Part shown: one piece after another, positions 6,714-13,617 of the stretch
Position numbering within the stretch: the first letter of the stretch is position 1
Layout: every line of letters starts with the position of its first letter
NCBI GenBank assembly: GCA_031555675.1
Contig: JAVBUB010000126.1
Span: forward strand, 1-14,164
Reading direction: 5' to 3'
Length of the DNA stretch: 14,164 nucleotides
DNA from: JAISJU01 sp031555675
GTDB lineage: Bacteria; Bacteroidota; Bacteroidia; Bacteroidales; Paludibacteraceae
Program-made: the position numbers and the translations under genes
Notes under the pieces: model-generated
Told to the model about the DNA's origin: nothing
Seen by the model: only the letters and a program-made list of their open reading frames with translations
Databases searched by the model: none

Positions 6714-8126
6714 ATGAAAAAACAAAAGCCGAATCTTACGTTTTGGCAGCTGTGGAATCTTAGCTTTGGGTACATTGGTATTCAACTAGGGTATTCGTTG
6801 CAAGGACAAATGAGTGGTATCTTTTCTAATTTGGCCACACTCGATGGTTTGAAATCATTTGACCAGTATTTGCCGATACTTTGGATTGGAGGTCCATTGG
6901 CAGGTATTATTGTACAACCTGTTATCGGATTGATGGGTGATAGAACCTGGACTAAACTTGGACGTCGTATTCCATTCTTATTGGCGGGTGGTATTCTTGC
7001 AGCTTTGATGATGGTATTGATTGTAAACTCAAAATCATTGGCAGGTACGCTTATGCCGGCAGTTCTGTTGGCAGCTATAATGTTCCTGTTCATGGATTGC
7101 GCGTTTAATTTGAGTATGCAGCCATTGCGTGCGCTTATGGGCGACATGGTAAATGATGAACAACGCAACAAAGGTTTTGGTGTTCAAATGGTACTGTTGA
7201 ACCTTGGTGCTATTGTTGGTTTTGCACTTCCTCTTATATTAACAAACATTATTGGAGCTCTCGGTTGGGAAAATACTAAAATCGGCGGTATCAATATTTC
7301 AATGTCATGGTCATTCTACATTGGTGGTGCTATTTTATTACTTAGTGTACTTTGGACTACTTTCCGTGTGAAAGAATATCCACCAAAAGAATTTGCCGAA
7401 TACAATGGTTTGACAGAAGAAGATGCAAAGCAGAAAGAATCATTCTGGAAAATTTTGAAATCTACTCCTAAAGTAATGTTTCAATTGGCTGTTGTTCAGT
7501 TTTTTGTATGGATGGGCTTGTTCTGCATGTGGACTTATGGTTTGAATGGCGTTGCCCAAAATGTATTTGGATTGGAACGCGTAAATGGTACAATTGATAC
7601 ATCATTGGATGCATTTACACATGCACAAAACTGGTGGGGAATAGCTAATGCGGTATTGAGTGTTTGCGCGTTGGGCTTTTCATTTTTATGGCCTATGTTG
7701 GCAAATAAATTTGGCCGCAAACCGATATATTCTTTTGCGCTTATATTAGGAGCTATAGGTTTGAGTTCAATATCTTTGGTTCACGATCAATATTTGTTAT
7801 TCTTTTCTATGGCGGGTATGGGTATTGCTACATCCGTATTAAACGGAATTCCGTTTGCTATTATTAGTGCAAGGGTTCCGGCTCAAAAAATGGGTGTTTA
7901 CATGGGAATATTCAATCTATCTATTGTTATTCCGCAAATTGTTTTTGCACTTGGAGGCGGATTCCTTTTCAGCGCTATCGTTGGCGATACTGGTAGTAAT
8001 GCTACAATGCTTGTTGTTTCTGGTGTATTACTTGTAATTGCAGCCATCGCGGTATTCTTTGTAAATGATAAGGAAGATGTAGCTACTCCTTCTTTTGTTA
8101 AGTTAGAAAAAGAAGAAGTAGAGTAA
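6714..8126 (+). CDS. MFS sugar transporter (SLC45/GPH-like, probable maltose or disaccharide:cation symporter)
   Basis: The 470-residue integral inner-membrane protein has about 12 hydrophobic segments in two halves, with a hydrophilic central loop around 218-250. The N-half loop motif GLMGDRTWTKLGRRIPF (72-88) and the C-half NKFGRKP (331-337) are the signature A-type motifs of the major facilitator superfamily; the DRTWTKLGRRIPF form and RALMGD (139-144) resemble SLC45 and bacterial sucrose/maltose carriers. The predicted role is proton- or cation-coupled uptake of the disaccharide that the neighbouring GH65 cleaves. It begins 40 bases after pgmB with only A/T-rich sequence between, and ends the block before a terminator. 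The acidic tail (SFVKLEKEEVE) is cytoplasmic. Substrate is inferred from neighbours only. Confidence 0.9.
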   Translation: MKKQKPNLTFWQLWNLSFGYIGIQLGYSLQGQMSGIFSNLATLDGLKSFDQYLPILWIGGPLAGIIVQPVIGLMGDRTWTKLGRRIPFLLAGGILAALMMVLIVNSKSLAGTLMPAVLLAAIMFLFMDCAFNLSMQPLRALMGDMVNDEQRNKGFGVQMVLLNLGAIVGFALPLILTNIIGALGWENTKIGGINISMSWSFYIGGAILLLSVLWTTFRVKEYPPKEFAEYNGLTEEDAKQKESFWKILKSTPKVMFQLAVVQFFVWMGLFCMWTYGLNGVAQNVFGLERVNGTIDTSLDAFTHAQNWWGIANAVLSVCALGFSFLWPMLANKFGRKPIYSFALILGAIGLSSISLVHDQYLLFFSMAGMGIATSVLNGIPFAIISARVPAQKMGVYMGIFNLSIVIPQIVFALGGGFLFSAIVGDTGSNATMLVVSGVLLVIAAIAVFFVNDKEDVATPSFVKLEKEEVE

Positions 8127-8145
8127 CTAACTTTCACTAAAAATA

Positions 8146-8175
8146 AAATCCCGGTTAAATATACCGGGATTTTTT
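8146..8175 (+). terminator. Rho-independent terminator after MFS transporter
   Basis: A perfect 10-bp stem (8146-8155, AAATCCCGGT, with 8163-8172) encloses a 7-base loop and is followed by further T residues. It lies 20 bases after the transporter stop codon and closes the Uma2-GH65-pgmB-MFS block. Confidence 0.9.
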
Positions 8176-8200
8176 GTCTTAACCACTTAGTAGATTTAAG

Positions 8201-8312
8201 TCATGAAGTTTTTAAAGCTATAAAGTGTATAAAAAGTAATGAGAACCGCAGGATGATGATGTTACAAGACTTTATAACTTCATGAACATTACAAACTTTA
8301 TAAACTTTATAA
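8201..8312. repeat. A/T-rich inverted repeat plus tandem ACTTTATAA units
   Basis: This block lies in the 258-base gap between the transporter and the lipoprotein gene. TCATGAAGT (8201-8209) is the reverse complement of 8277-8285, and TATAAAGT (8219-8226) that of 8269-8276, so the two arms pair with a 9-base bulge on the left side. The 9-mer ACTTTATAA occurs at 8269-8277, 8295-8303 and 8304-8312, the last two in tandem, followed by a decayed copy (ACTGAATA). It resembles a degenerate intergenic repeat. No ORF of any quality crosses it. Confidence 0.55.
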
Positions 8313-8384
8313 ACTGAATATAGACCAATTTCCATTTTTTGTTATATATTTAAGGTCTTAACTATAAAAATAAAATATTTACGT

Positions 8385-9632
8385 ATGAAAACAAAAATTA
8401 TTTTATCGGCATTTTTATTTTCTTTGCTTGCCTTTTTTTCATGCAAACAAGAAATTAAAGTAGATGGTCCTGTTGCCGTGCAGAAAGAACAAACCAAGAA
8501 AATTTATGTACACATGATGACTTGGTTCTGGACAGATGTAGATAATATACATCCTGAAAAAGAAAGTAAAAATAATCCATGGTTCGGACACTGGACTATG
8601 GATACCAAGAACCCTGAAATTATTGATTCGGTTACAGGACAACGTCAAATAGCAACACATTATTATCCATTGACAGGCCCTTATGCTTCAAGAGATAAAA
8701 ATATTATTGAGTACCAATTGTTATTAATGAAACTTGCAGGTATTGATGGTATTATTTTTAACTATTCTACATTGAATCCGGCCTGGGATTTCCCGAAGTT
8801 GATCGAAGCTACCGATTCTATTGCTAAAATGACACAAAGAGTAGGGCTGGAGTTTGCCATTATGTACGAAGACCAACATGTAAGAGATGCCGCTAATCGT
8901 AAAGAATTGAATATGGATTCAATGAGCAGGGCAAAAGAAGACATGAAGTATATTAAAGAACGCTATTTTTTAGAACCAAATTATATCAAGGTAGATGGTC
9001 GTCCGGTGTTGCTTGATTTCGGTCCTCAATATTTCACTACAGAAGAACAATGGACAGAAATTTTCTCTGTATTCGGAGAAGAACAGCCAGCTTTTTATGC
9101 GTTGAATTACCATGGTGCTCGTGCGGGTAAAAATCTTTATGGCGAATATGCCTGGATCTGGAAAGATTATCTGGATGGATTGCGTCATTTTTATAATACA
9201 TACGAATTTGCAGGAGATAAAATGGGCGTAGCTTATCCCGGATTTGTAGATTTCTACAAAGATGGCGGCTGGGGTGATGGCATTGGTTGGACTATTCCTC
9301 ACAGAGGCGATTCAACTTTTGTAGAAACATTACAATTGGCATTAAGCAGCCAGGTAAATATGATTCAGTTGGCTACCTGGAACGATTATGGTGAAGGTAC
9401 TATGATTGAACCGACTAAAGAATTCGGTTATTCTTTCTTAACAGCCTTGCAGCGCGAATTGAAAGTAAAAGATCTTTCTCAAAAAGATTTGGAACTGGTA
9501 TTTGATTTTTATCAGGCAAGATTGAAAAATGCAGGAAATGCAGAAGCGCAACAAAAACTGGATAAAGCTTTTGACTTAATGACCGCATTACGAATGGATG
9601 AAGCTAGAAAAATTATAGATAAACTGAAATAA
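8385..9632 (+). CDS. GH71/GH99-like glycoside hydrolase lipoprotein
   Basis: The 415-residue protein starts with a lipoprotein signal peptide: MKTK, a hydrophobic stretch, and a lipobox ending in Cys20 (LAFFSC). The following KQEIK is not a strong acidic surface-export signal, so the protein may face the periplasm. The remainder is one TIM-barrel-type domain. Landmarks are YVHMMTWFW (41-49), GIDGIIFNYS (119-128) with Asp121, FAIMYEDQ (157-164), KVDGRPVLLDFG (202-213) and QLATWNDYGEGTMIEPT (328-344) with Asp334 and Glu337. GH71 enzymes are endo-alpha-1,3-glucanases and GH99 enzymes are endo-alpha-mannosidases; the NDYGE spacing looks like the GH71 acidic pair. The last 60 residues form a helical extension. 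It has its own terminator and lies downstream of the transporter's terminator, so it is probably separately transcribed. A role in cutting an outer alpha-glucan is inferred. Confidence 0.8.
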   Translation: MKTKIILSAFLFSLLAFFSCKQEIKVDGPVAVQKEQTKKIYVHMMTWFWTDVDNIHPEKESKNNPWFGHWTMDTKNPEIIDSVTGQRQIATHYYPLTGPYASRDKNIIEYQLLLMKLAGIDGIIFNYSTLNPAWDFPKLIEATDSIAKMTQRVGLEFAIMYEDQHVRDAANRKELNMDSMSRAKEDMKYIKERYFLEPNYIKVDGRPVLLDFGPQYFTTEEQWTEIFSVFGEEQPAFYALNYHGARAGKNLYGEYAWIWKDYLDGLRHFYNTYEFAGDKMGVAYPGFVDFYKDGGWGDGIGWTIPHRGDSTFVETLQLALSSQVNMIQLATWNDYGEGTMIEPTKEFGYSFLTALQRELKVKDLSQKDLELVFDFYQARLKNAGNAEAQQKLDKAFDLMTALRMDEARKIIDKLK

Positions 9633-9654
9633 TTAATCTCAGTTTTCTAACAAT

Positions 9655-9694
9655 AAAAGAGATTGTTTGAGAATATTTCGGACAATCTCTTTTT
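9655..9694 (+). terminator. Rho-independent terminator after GH71/99-like gene
   Basis: A perfect 12-bp stem (9655-9666, AAAAGAGATTGT, with 9682-9693) encloses a 15-base loop; the right arm ends in TTTTT. It lies 22 bases after the stop codon of the lipoprotein gene and marks the end of the carbohydrate locus. Confidence 0.85.
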
Positions 9695-9744
9695 GGTAGT
9701 ATAGACTTTTTCTATATAGATGGCAAAAATATTATTGTAATATG

Positions 9745-9752
9745 TATATTTG
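9745..9752 (+). promoter_or_regulatory. Candidate Bacteroidota -7 promoter box for the radical SAM gene
   Basis: TATATTTG is an exact match to the TAnnTTTG box used by the primary sigma factor of Bacteroidota. It lies after the terminator at 9655-9694 and 18 bases before the ATG at 9771. No clear TTTG -33 element is visible at the right spacing, so the call rests on one box. If real, transcription starts around 9758-9760 with a very short leader, which rules out the upstream TTG at 9750 as the start codon. Confidence 0.45.
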
Positions 9753-9770
9753 TGTTCAATTTGTTTATTC

Positions 9771-10763
9771 ATGAATATTTATTCTCTTTTAAAATTAAAT
9801 CGTTTTATAAAAAATCCGGCTTTAAAAGCTTTTGGCATATGGATGCTTCATGTATTCAACAGACGGTATCTGGTTGTTTTTTTTGATCCGGTGTTGGCTT
9901 GCAATTTACGCTGCAAAATGTGTTATTTCAGCAATGAAGAAAAAAGAAAAACCTTTAAAGGCTATTTTGAAGAAAAAGATTTAAAAAGAATAGCCGAGGT
10001 TGTATTTCCACATACCTTAAAGTTGCAGATTGGTTGTGGTGCAGAACCTAGTCTTTTTAAATATAACAAAGAGGTAATTCGTTTAGCAAAACAATATGGT
10101 ATAAGTTATATTTCATTTACTACCAATGCAAATTTGCTTTCTTTCGAAGAAATAGATGGTATGCTCGAAACAGGATTAAATGAATTTACCATAAGCATGC
10201 ACGGGGTTAAAAAAGATACATATGAATGTCTGATGCAAGGAGCATCATATGATAAATTCAGGGATGTGTTGAAATATATTTCGGATGCCGGACAATCTTT
10301 CCCGGATTTTAAATTAAGGATAAATTATACCGTTAACGAACAAAACATACAGGAATTACCGGAATTTTTCAATGTTTTTAATGAGGTAAAAATTGACATT
10401 CTGCAAGTGAGACCTATACAGGATATGGAAGGTGAAATTCAATTTATTGGAGATAAACTTTCTTTTAACAAAACGTTTAATGAAATAACCCTCAATATGA
10501 AAGAAGAATGCGCCGCCCGTGATATCACTTATATTGCCCCGTTGCATTTGGATGATAACCCCGAAGAAAATAAAACCAGCAGTATTATAGATGCCGCTTA
10601 TTGCTATATTTCCCCGAAATACTTCTGGCAGGATGATATGGATTGGCAGAATGAAACATTCCGTCAATATTCAAAACGTACCAAATATACCTGCCTTTTG
10701 TTCAAGGATATTTTTTCCAAAAAGAAGTATACTTCAGGAAAATTGAACTATGATATAAATTGA
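9771..10763 (+). CDS. Radical SAM protein of unknown function
   Basis: From the ATG at 9771 the protein has 330 residues; the frame extends to a TTG at 9750, but the promoter-like box overlaps that codon. The cluster motif CNLRCKMC (Cys44, Cys48, Cys51) is the CxxxCxxC that binds the 4Fe-4S cluster used to cleave S-adenosylmethionine. GCGAEPSL (88-95) stands where many members have GGEPL. FTTNANLL (116-123) and EFTISMHG (138-145) match the later strands of the radical SAM barrel. The C-terminal part (about 250-330) holds only a few Cys (near 247, 278, 308), so a full SPASM domain with two extra clusters is not evident. The first 35 residues are basic and hydrophobic but not a signal peptide. 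No substrate peptide or partner gene is adjacent, so the reaction cannot be named. It converges on the ATPase gene with one base between stops. Confidence 0.85.
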   Translation: MNIYSLLKLNRFIKNPALKAFGIWMLHVFNRRYLVVFFDPVLACNLRCKMCYFSNEEKRKTFKGYFEEKDLKRIAEVVFPHTLKLQIGCGAEPSLFKYNKEVIRLAKQYGISYISFTTNANLLSFEEIDGMLETGLNEFTISMHGVKKDTYECLMQGASYDKFRDVLKYISDAGQSFPDFKLRINYTVNEQNIQELPEFFNVFNEVKIDILQVRPIQDMEGEIQFIGDKLSFNKTFNEITLNMKEECAARDITYIAPLHLDDNPEENKTSSIIDAAYCYISPKYFWQDDMDWQNETFRQYSKRTKYTCLLFKDIFSKKKYTSGKLNYDIN

Positions 10764-10764
10764 G

Positions 10765-13422
10765 TTATTGCTTTATTTTTTTTCTGAACAATCTTTCTGC
10801 CAATTTTACCAATTCCATAATCGGAAGCGGAGCTATAGACAGTACAGCTACCCACATCCATTGCATATGGCTTAATGACGTTACATGGAAAATATCATGC
10901 AGCGCCGGAATCTCCAGCACGGTAAACATTAATCCTAATACAACCGCTAAAGCGCCCCATAAGTATTTATTGTTAAACATGCCTTTGAAAGCGGAATATT
11001 GGGTGGAACGTACATTGAGCACATGTGTAATCTGGCATAATGCCAATACCGCGAAAGTCATGGTTTGTGCCACTTCAATGTTGGCCTGGAGCCCGATGTG
11101 GTATGCAGCTAAAGATAATCCTCCAATCATTCCTCCTTGCAATAATATGCGCGTAGCAAATGCCTTATTCATAATACCTTGTTTGCTGTCTATCGGTTTA
11201 CGCTTCATAACATCCGGTGCGGCAGGATCCACACTCAATGCTAATGCCGGTAAGCTGTCGGTTACCAAATTTATCCACAAAATATGAATCGGAAGCAGCG
11301 GTACCGACCAGTTGGCCATTACAGCAATGAAAAGCACCAGTATTTCACCAATATTGGTCGAAAGCATGAATTGAATCGCTTTTAAAATATTGTCGTATAT
11401 ACGCCGGCCTTCTTCTACTGCCGATACGATGGTGGCAAAATTATCGTCTGTTAGAATTACATCCGCGGCGCCTTTAGAAACATCCGTTCCCGTAATACCC
11501 ATGGCTACGCCGATATCGGCCAACTTTAAAGCGGGAGCATCATTCACGCCGTCGCCTGTCATGGCAACCACTTCACCACGCTCCTGAAAAGCTTTAACAA
11601 TCCGAACCTTATGTTCTGGAGATACCCGTGCGTATACCGATATGGAGTCAATATTACGACGCAATTCTTCATTCGACATCTTTTCGACTTCCAGTCCGCT
11701 AAGAGCCATATCTTCTTTATTTTTAATCCCCAACGATTCGGCGATGGCTATGGCCGTTATCTTGTGGTCGCCCGTAATCATAACCGGCTTTATGCCTGCA
11801 GCCCGGCATTCCTGTACCGCTATTTTTACCTCTTCCCGTGGTGGATCTATCATGCCCATCAAGCCGATAAATACAAGGTCTTTTTCGAGTATAGCAGGTT
11901 CAATGGAGTCGGGTAGAGAACTTATTTCTTTCATCCCTACGGCCAGGACACGCAATGCTTTTTCGGCCATGGCAATATTTGCTCTGGTTATTCTTTGCCG
12001 GTCATATTCGTTTAATTCCCGAACCAGTCCGTTTTCAATAATACTGCTACAGCAACTTAGTAATTCATCTAATCCTCCTTTTGTGGAAACGAGAAACTTA
12101 CCATGATCATTATTTACAGTAGTCATCAATTTTCGTTCCGAATCAAAAGGAATTTCGGCAATCCTGGGAGTTACCTTTTCCACTTCGTTTTTATTCAATC
12201 CTAATTTTAAGCCAAGGTCAATCATGGCGGTTTCGGTCGGATCACCTGTTGTTTTCCATACATCATTCTCAAGGCTAATTTTTCCATCGTTAGCCAATAT
12301 AGATCTGCAAAGTAATAAAGTTTGCGAATCGGATAATGTTTCTATGTCTGAAACACTTTCTGTTTCTCCGTCTACATATAACCTGATAACGGTCATCCGG
12401 TTTTGGGTAAGGGTACCCGTTTTATCCGAGCAAATTACCTGTGTGCTACCTAATGTTTCAACTGCAGGTAAAGTGCGGATAATTGCATTTTTCTTAACCA
12501 ACCGTTGAACGCCAATAGCCAATACGATGGTCGATACCGCAGGTAATCCTTCGGGAATAGCGGCAGCGGCTAAGCTCACAGCTGTCATAAACATTTGCAT
12601 AACATTGTGGCTATATATTGTTCCTACAATGAAAATAATGCTACAGATGATAATGGCAGCTATTCCCAATGTTTTGCCAAGTTTATCCAGCTTTATTTGC
12701 AACGGTGTTTTGGTGTCTGGAACAGATTGTATCATCGAAGCTATTTTCCCTACTTCCGATTTCATTCCCGTAGCAGTAACAATTCCTTTTCCACGTCCAT
12801 AACTAACGCTGGTAGAAGCATATGCCATATTATCGCGGTCGGCAAGAGCTACATCTCCTTCAATAGGTTTTGCTACTTTTTCTTCGGGAACCGATTCTCC
12901 GGTTAAAGCCGCTTCTTGTATTTTTAAATTGACGGATTCTATCAGTCTCAAGTCTGCCGGAACAGAATCTCCTGTTTCCAGTATCACTATATCGCCAACT
13001 ACCAATTCCCTTGATTCTATGGTGTAAATTTGGCCGTTGCGTATTACTTTACAATGCGGGGAAGATAGTTTTTCCAACGCTGCCAGTGATTCTTCCGCTT
13101 TGGCTTCCTGAATAACCCCGATAATAGCATTTAATAAAACAATGGCTAAAATGATGATGGCATCGGTAAATCCTTCTCCTTCCAAATACCCGACAATACC
13201 TGATATAATAGCTGCAGCAAGCAGTACCAGTATCATAAAACTTTTAAACTGATTCAGAAATTTTTCGAAAAGGGTTTGTTTTTTCTTTTTTTCGAATTCA
13301 TTGTAGCCTTCTTTTTGCAGACGTTCCGAAACGTCTTTGTTTTTTAATCCGGACTCAATACTGGTATTAAAGTATTTTTCAACTTCTTCGATGGTTAAGT
13401 TGTAAAAGTTGTCTTTATTCAT
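10765..13422 (-). CDS. Calcium-transporting P-type ATPase (type II, SERCA/PMCA-like)
   Basis: The 885-residue inner-membrane pump uses ATP to move Ca2+ out of the cytoplasm. Domains in order are a cation-ATPase N-terminal segment (about 5-75), M1-M2, the actuator domain with LTGES (173-177), M3-M4 with the metal-site IPEGLP (289-294, Glu291), the phosphorylation site CSDKTGTLTQ with Asp333, the nucleotide-binding domain with KGG (448-450), the hinge MTGDGVNDAP (621-630), and M5-M10. Metal-ligand positions known from SERCA are present: Asn690 and Glu693 in M5 (STNIGEIL), and Asn718, Thr721 and Asp722 in M6 (NLVTDSLPAL). M8 has Gln797 (LCQITHVLN) where SERCA has its site-I Glu, which suggests PMCA-like single-site transport. 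Length is normal for bacterial members (about 880-910). The ATG at 13422 gives the expected N-terminus. Upstream DNA holds GC hairpins; I see no convincing promoter. Its neighbours do not indicate regulation. Confidence 0.95.
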   Translation of the reverse strand: MNKDNFYNLTIEEVEKYFNTSIESGLKNKDVSERLQKEGYNEFEKKKKQTLFEKFLNQFKSFMILVLLAAAIISGIVGYLEGEGFTDAIIILAIVLLNAIIGVIQEAKAEESLAALEKLSSPHCKVIRNGQIYTIESRELVVGDIVILETGDSVPADLRLIESVNLKIQEAALTGESVPEEKVAKPIEGDVALADRDNMAYASTSVSYGRGKGIVTATGMKSEVGKIASMIQSVPDTKTPLQIKLDKLGKTLGIAAIIICSIIFIVGTIYSHNVMQMFMTAVSLAAAAIPEGLPAVSTIVLAIGVQRLVKKNAIIRTLPAVETLGSTQVICSDKTGTLTQNRMTVIRLYVDGETESVSDIETLSDSQTLLLCRSILANDGKISLENDVWKTTGDPTETAMIDLGLKLGLNKNEVEKVTPRIAEIPFDSERKLMTTVNNDHGKFLVSTKGGLDELLSCCSSIIENGLVRELNEYDRQRITRANIAMAEKALRVLAVGMKEISSLPDSIEPAILEKDLVFIGLMGMIDPPREEVKIAVQECRAAGIKPVMITGDHKITAIAIAESLGIKNKEDMALSGLEVEKMSNEELRRNIDSISVYARVSPEHKVRIVKAFQERGEVVAMTGDGVNDAPALKLADIGVAMGITGTDVSKGAADVILTDDNFATIVSAVEEGRRIYDNILKAIQFMLSTNIGEILVLFIAVMANWSVPLLPIHILWINLVTDSLPALALSVDPAAPDVMKRKPIDSKQGIMNKAFATRILLQGGMIGGLSLAAYHIGLQANIEVAQTMTFAVLALCQITHVLNVRSTQYSAFKGMFNNKYLWGALAVVLGLMFTVLEIPALHDIFHVTSLSHMQWMWVAVLSIAPLPIMELVKLAERLFRKKIKQ

Positions 13423-13610
13423 TATGGTTATAGGTTATTGTATTTAATATTTAAAAATATACTACTAATTGCCCCGTGAGGGGGCTAAATATAAATAACC
13501 CCATACAAACGGAGTTTAGTGCGGAGTGAATAATCACCCTCTATATCCGGCCCCTGCGGGGGGCGAACAATATTTCTGTTGTACAACCCCTAACAGGGTT
13601 CTAAACCCTG
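13423..13610. other. Gene-free stretch rich in GC hairpins upstream of the ATPase
   Basis: This 188-base gap between two minus-strand genes codes for nothing credible. The part next to the ATPase (13423-13470) is very A/T-rich and would hold its promoter. The rest contains short GC hairpins: GCCCC/GGGGC at 13471-13475 and 13481-13485 (loop GTGAG), GCCCC/GGGGC at 13550-13554 and 13560-13564, and the 10-base palindrome GTTGTACAAC at 13578-13587. These GC-rich pieces stand out against the surrounding base composition. Confidence 0.5.
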
Positions 13611-13617
13611 TTAGGGG
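13587..13617. repeat. Perfect 14-bp inverted repeat overlapping FISUMP gene stop
   Basis: CCCCTAACAGGGTT (13587-13600) is separated by three bases (CTA) from its exact reverse complement at 13604-13617. The right arm covers the last two codons and the stop codon (13611-13613) of the minus-strand FISUMP gene. As RNA it would form a very stable hairpin at the end of that message. There is no T tract on either side, so it may be a 3' stabiliser, a Rho-dependent end or a mobile palindromic repeat, but not a standard intrinsic terminator. Confidence 0.75.

Noticed and set aside
8201..8312. A CRISPR-like array suggested by repeated ACTTTATAA
   Set aside because: The units are 9 bases, in tandem without spacers, and there are no cas genes.
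8335..8384. Possible promoter for the GH71/99-like gene (TTTTTTG followed by A/T-rich sequence)
   Set aside because: A TTTG is present at 8338-8341, but no TAnnTTTG box lies at the right distance; the match is no better than chance in A/T-rich DNA.
9750..9770. Upstream TTG start giving a seven-residue longer radical SAM protein
   Set aside because: The codon lies inside a TATATTTG promoter-like box, and the ATG at 9771 starts a natural N-terminus.
10760..11287. A plus-strand 175-residue frame opposite the ATPase 3' end
   Set aside because: It is antisense to the strongly supported Ca2+-ATPase, matches no family I know and has no start signal; it is a shadow frame, as are those at 11642-12106 and 12224-12906.
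13423..13470. Promoter of the Ca2+-ATPase on the minus strand (TATATTTT)
   Set aside because: It is near the TAnnTTTG box but lacks the final G and a -33 element at proper spacing; too weak to list as a feature.
13471..13617. Transposon ends or an insertion sequence suggested by the inverted repeats
   Set aside because: There is no transposase frame, the arms are too close to enclose a gene, and no flanking target duplication is visible.
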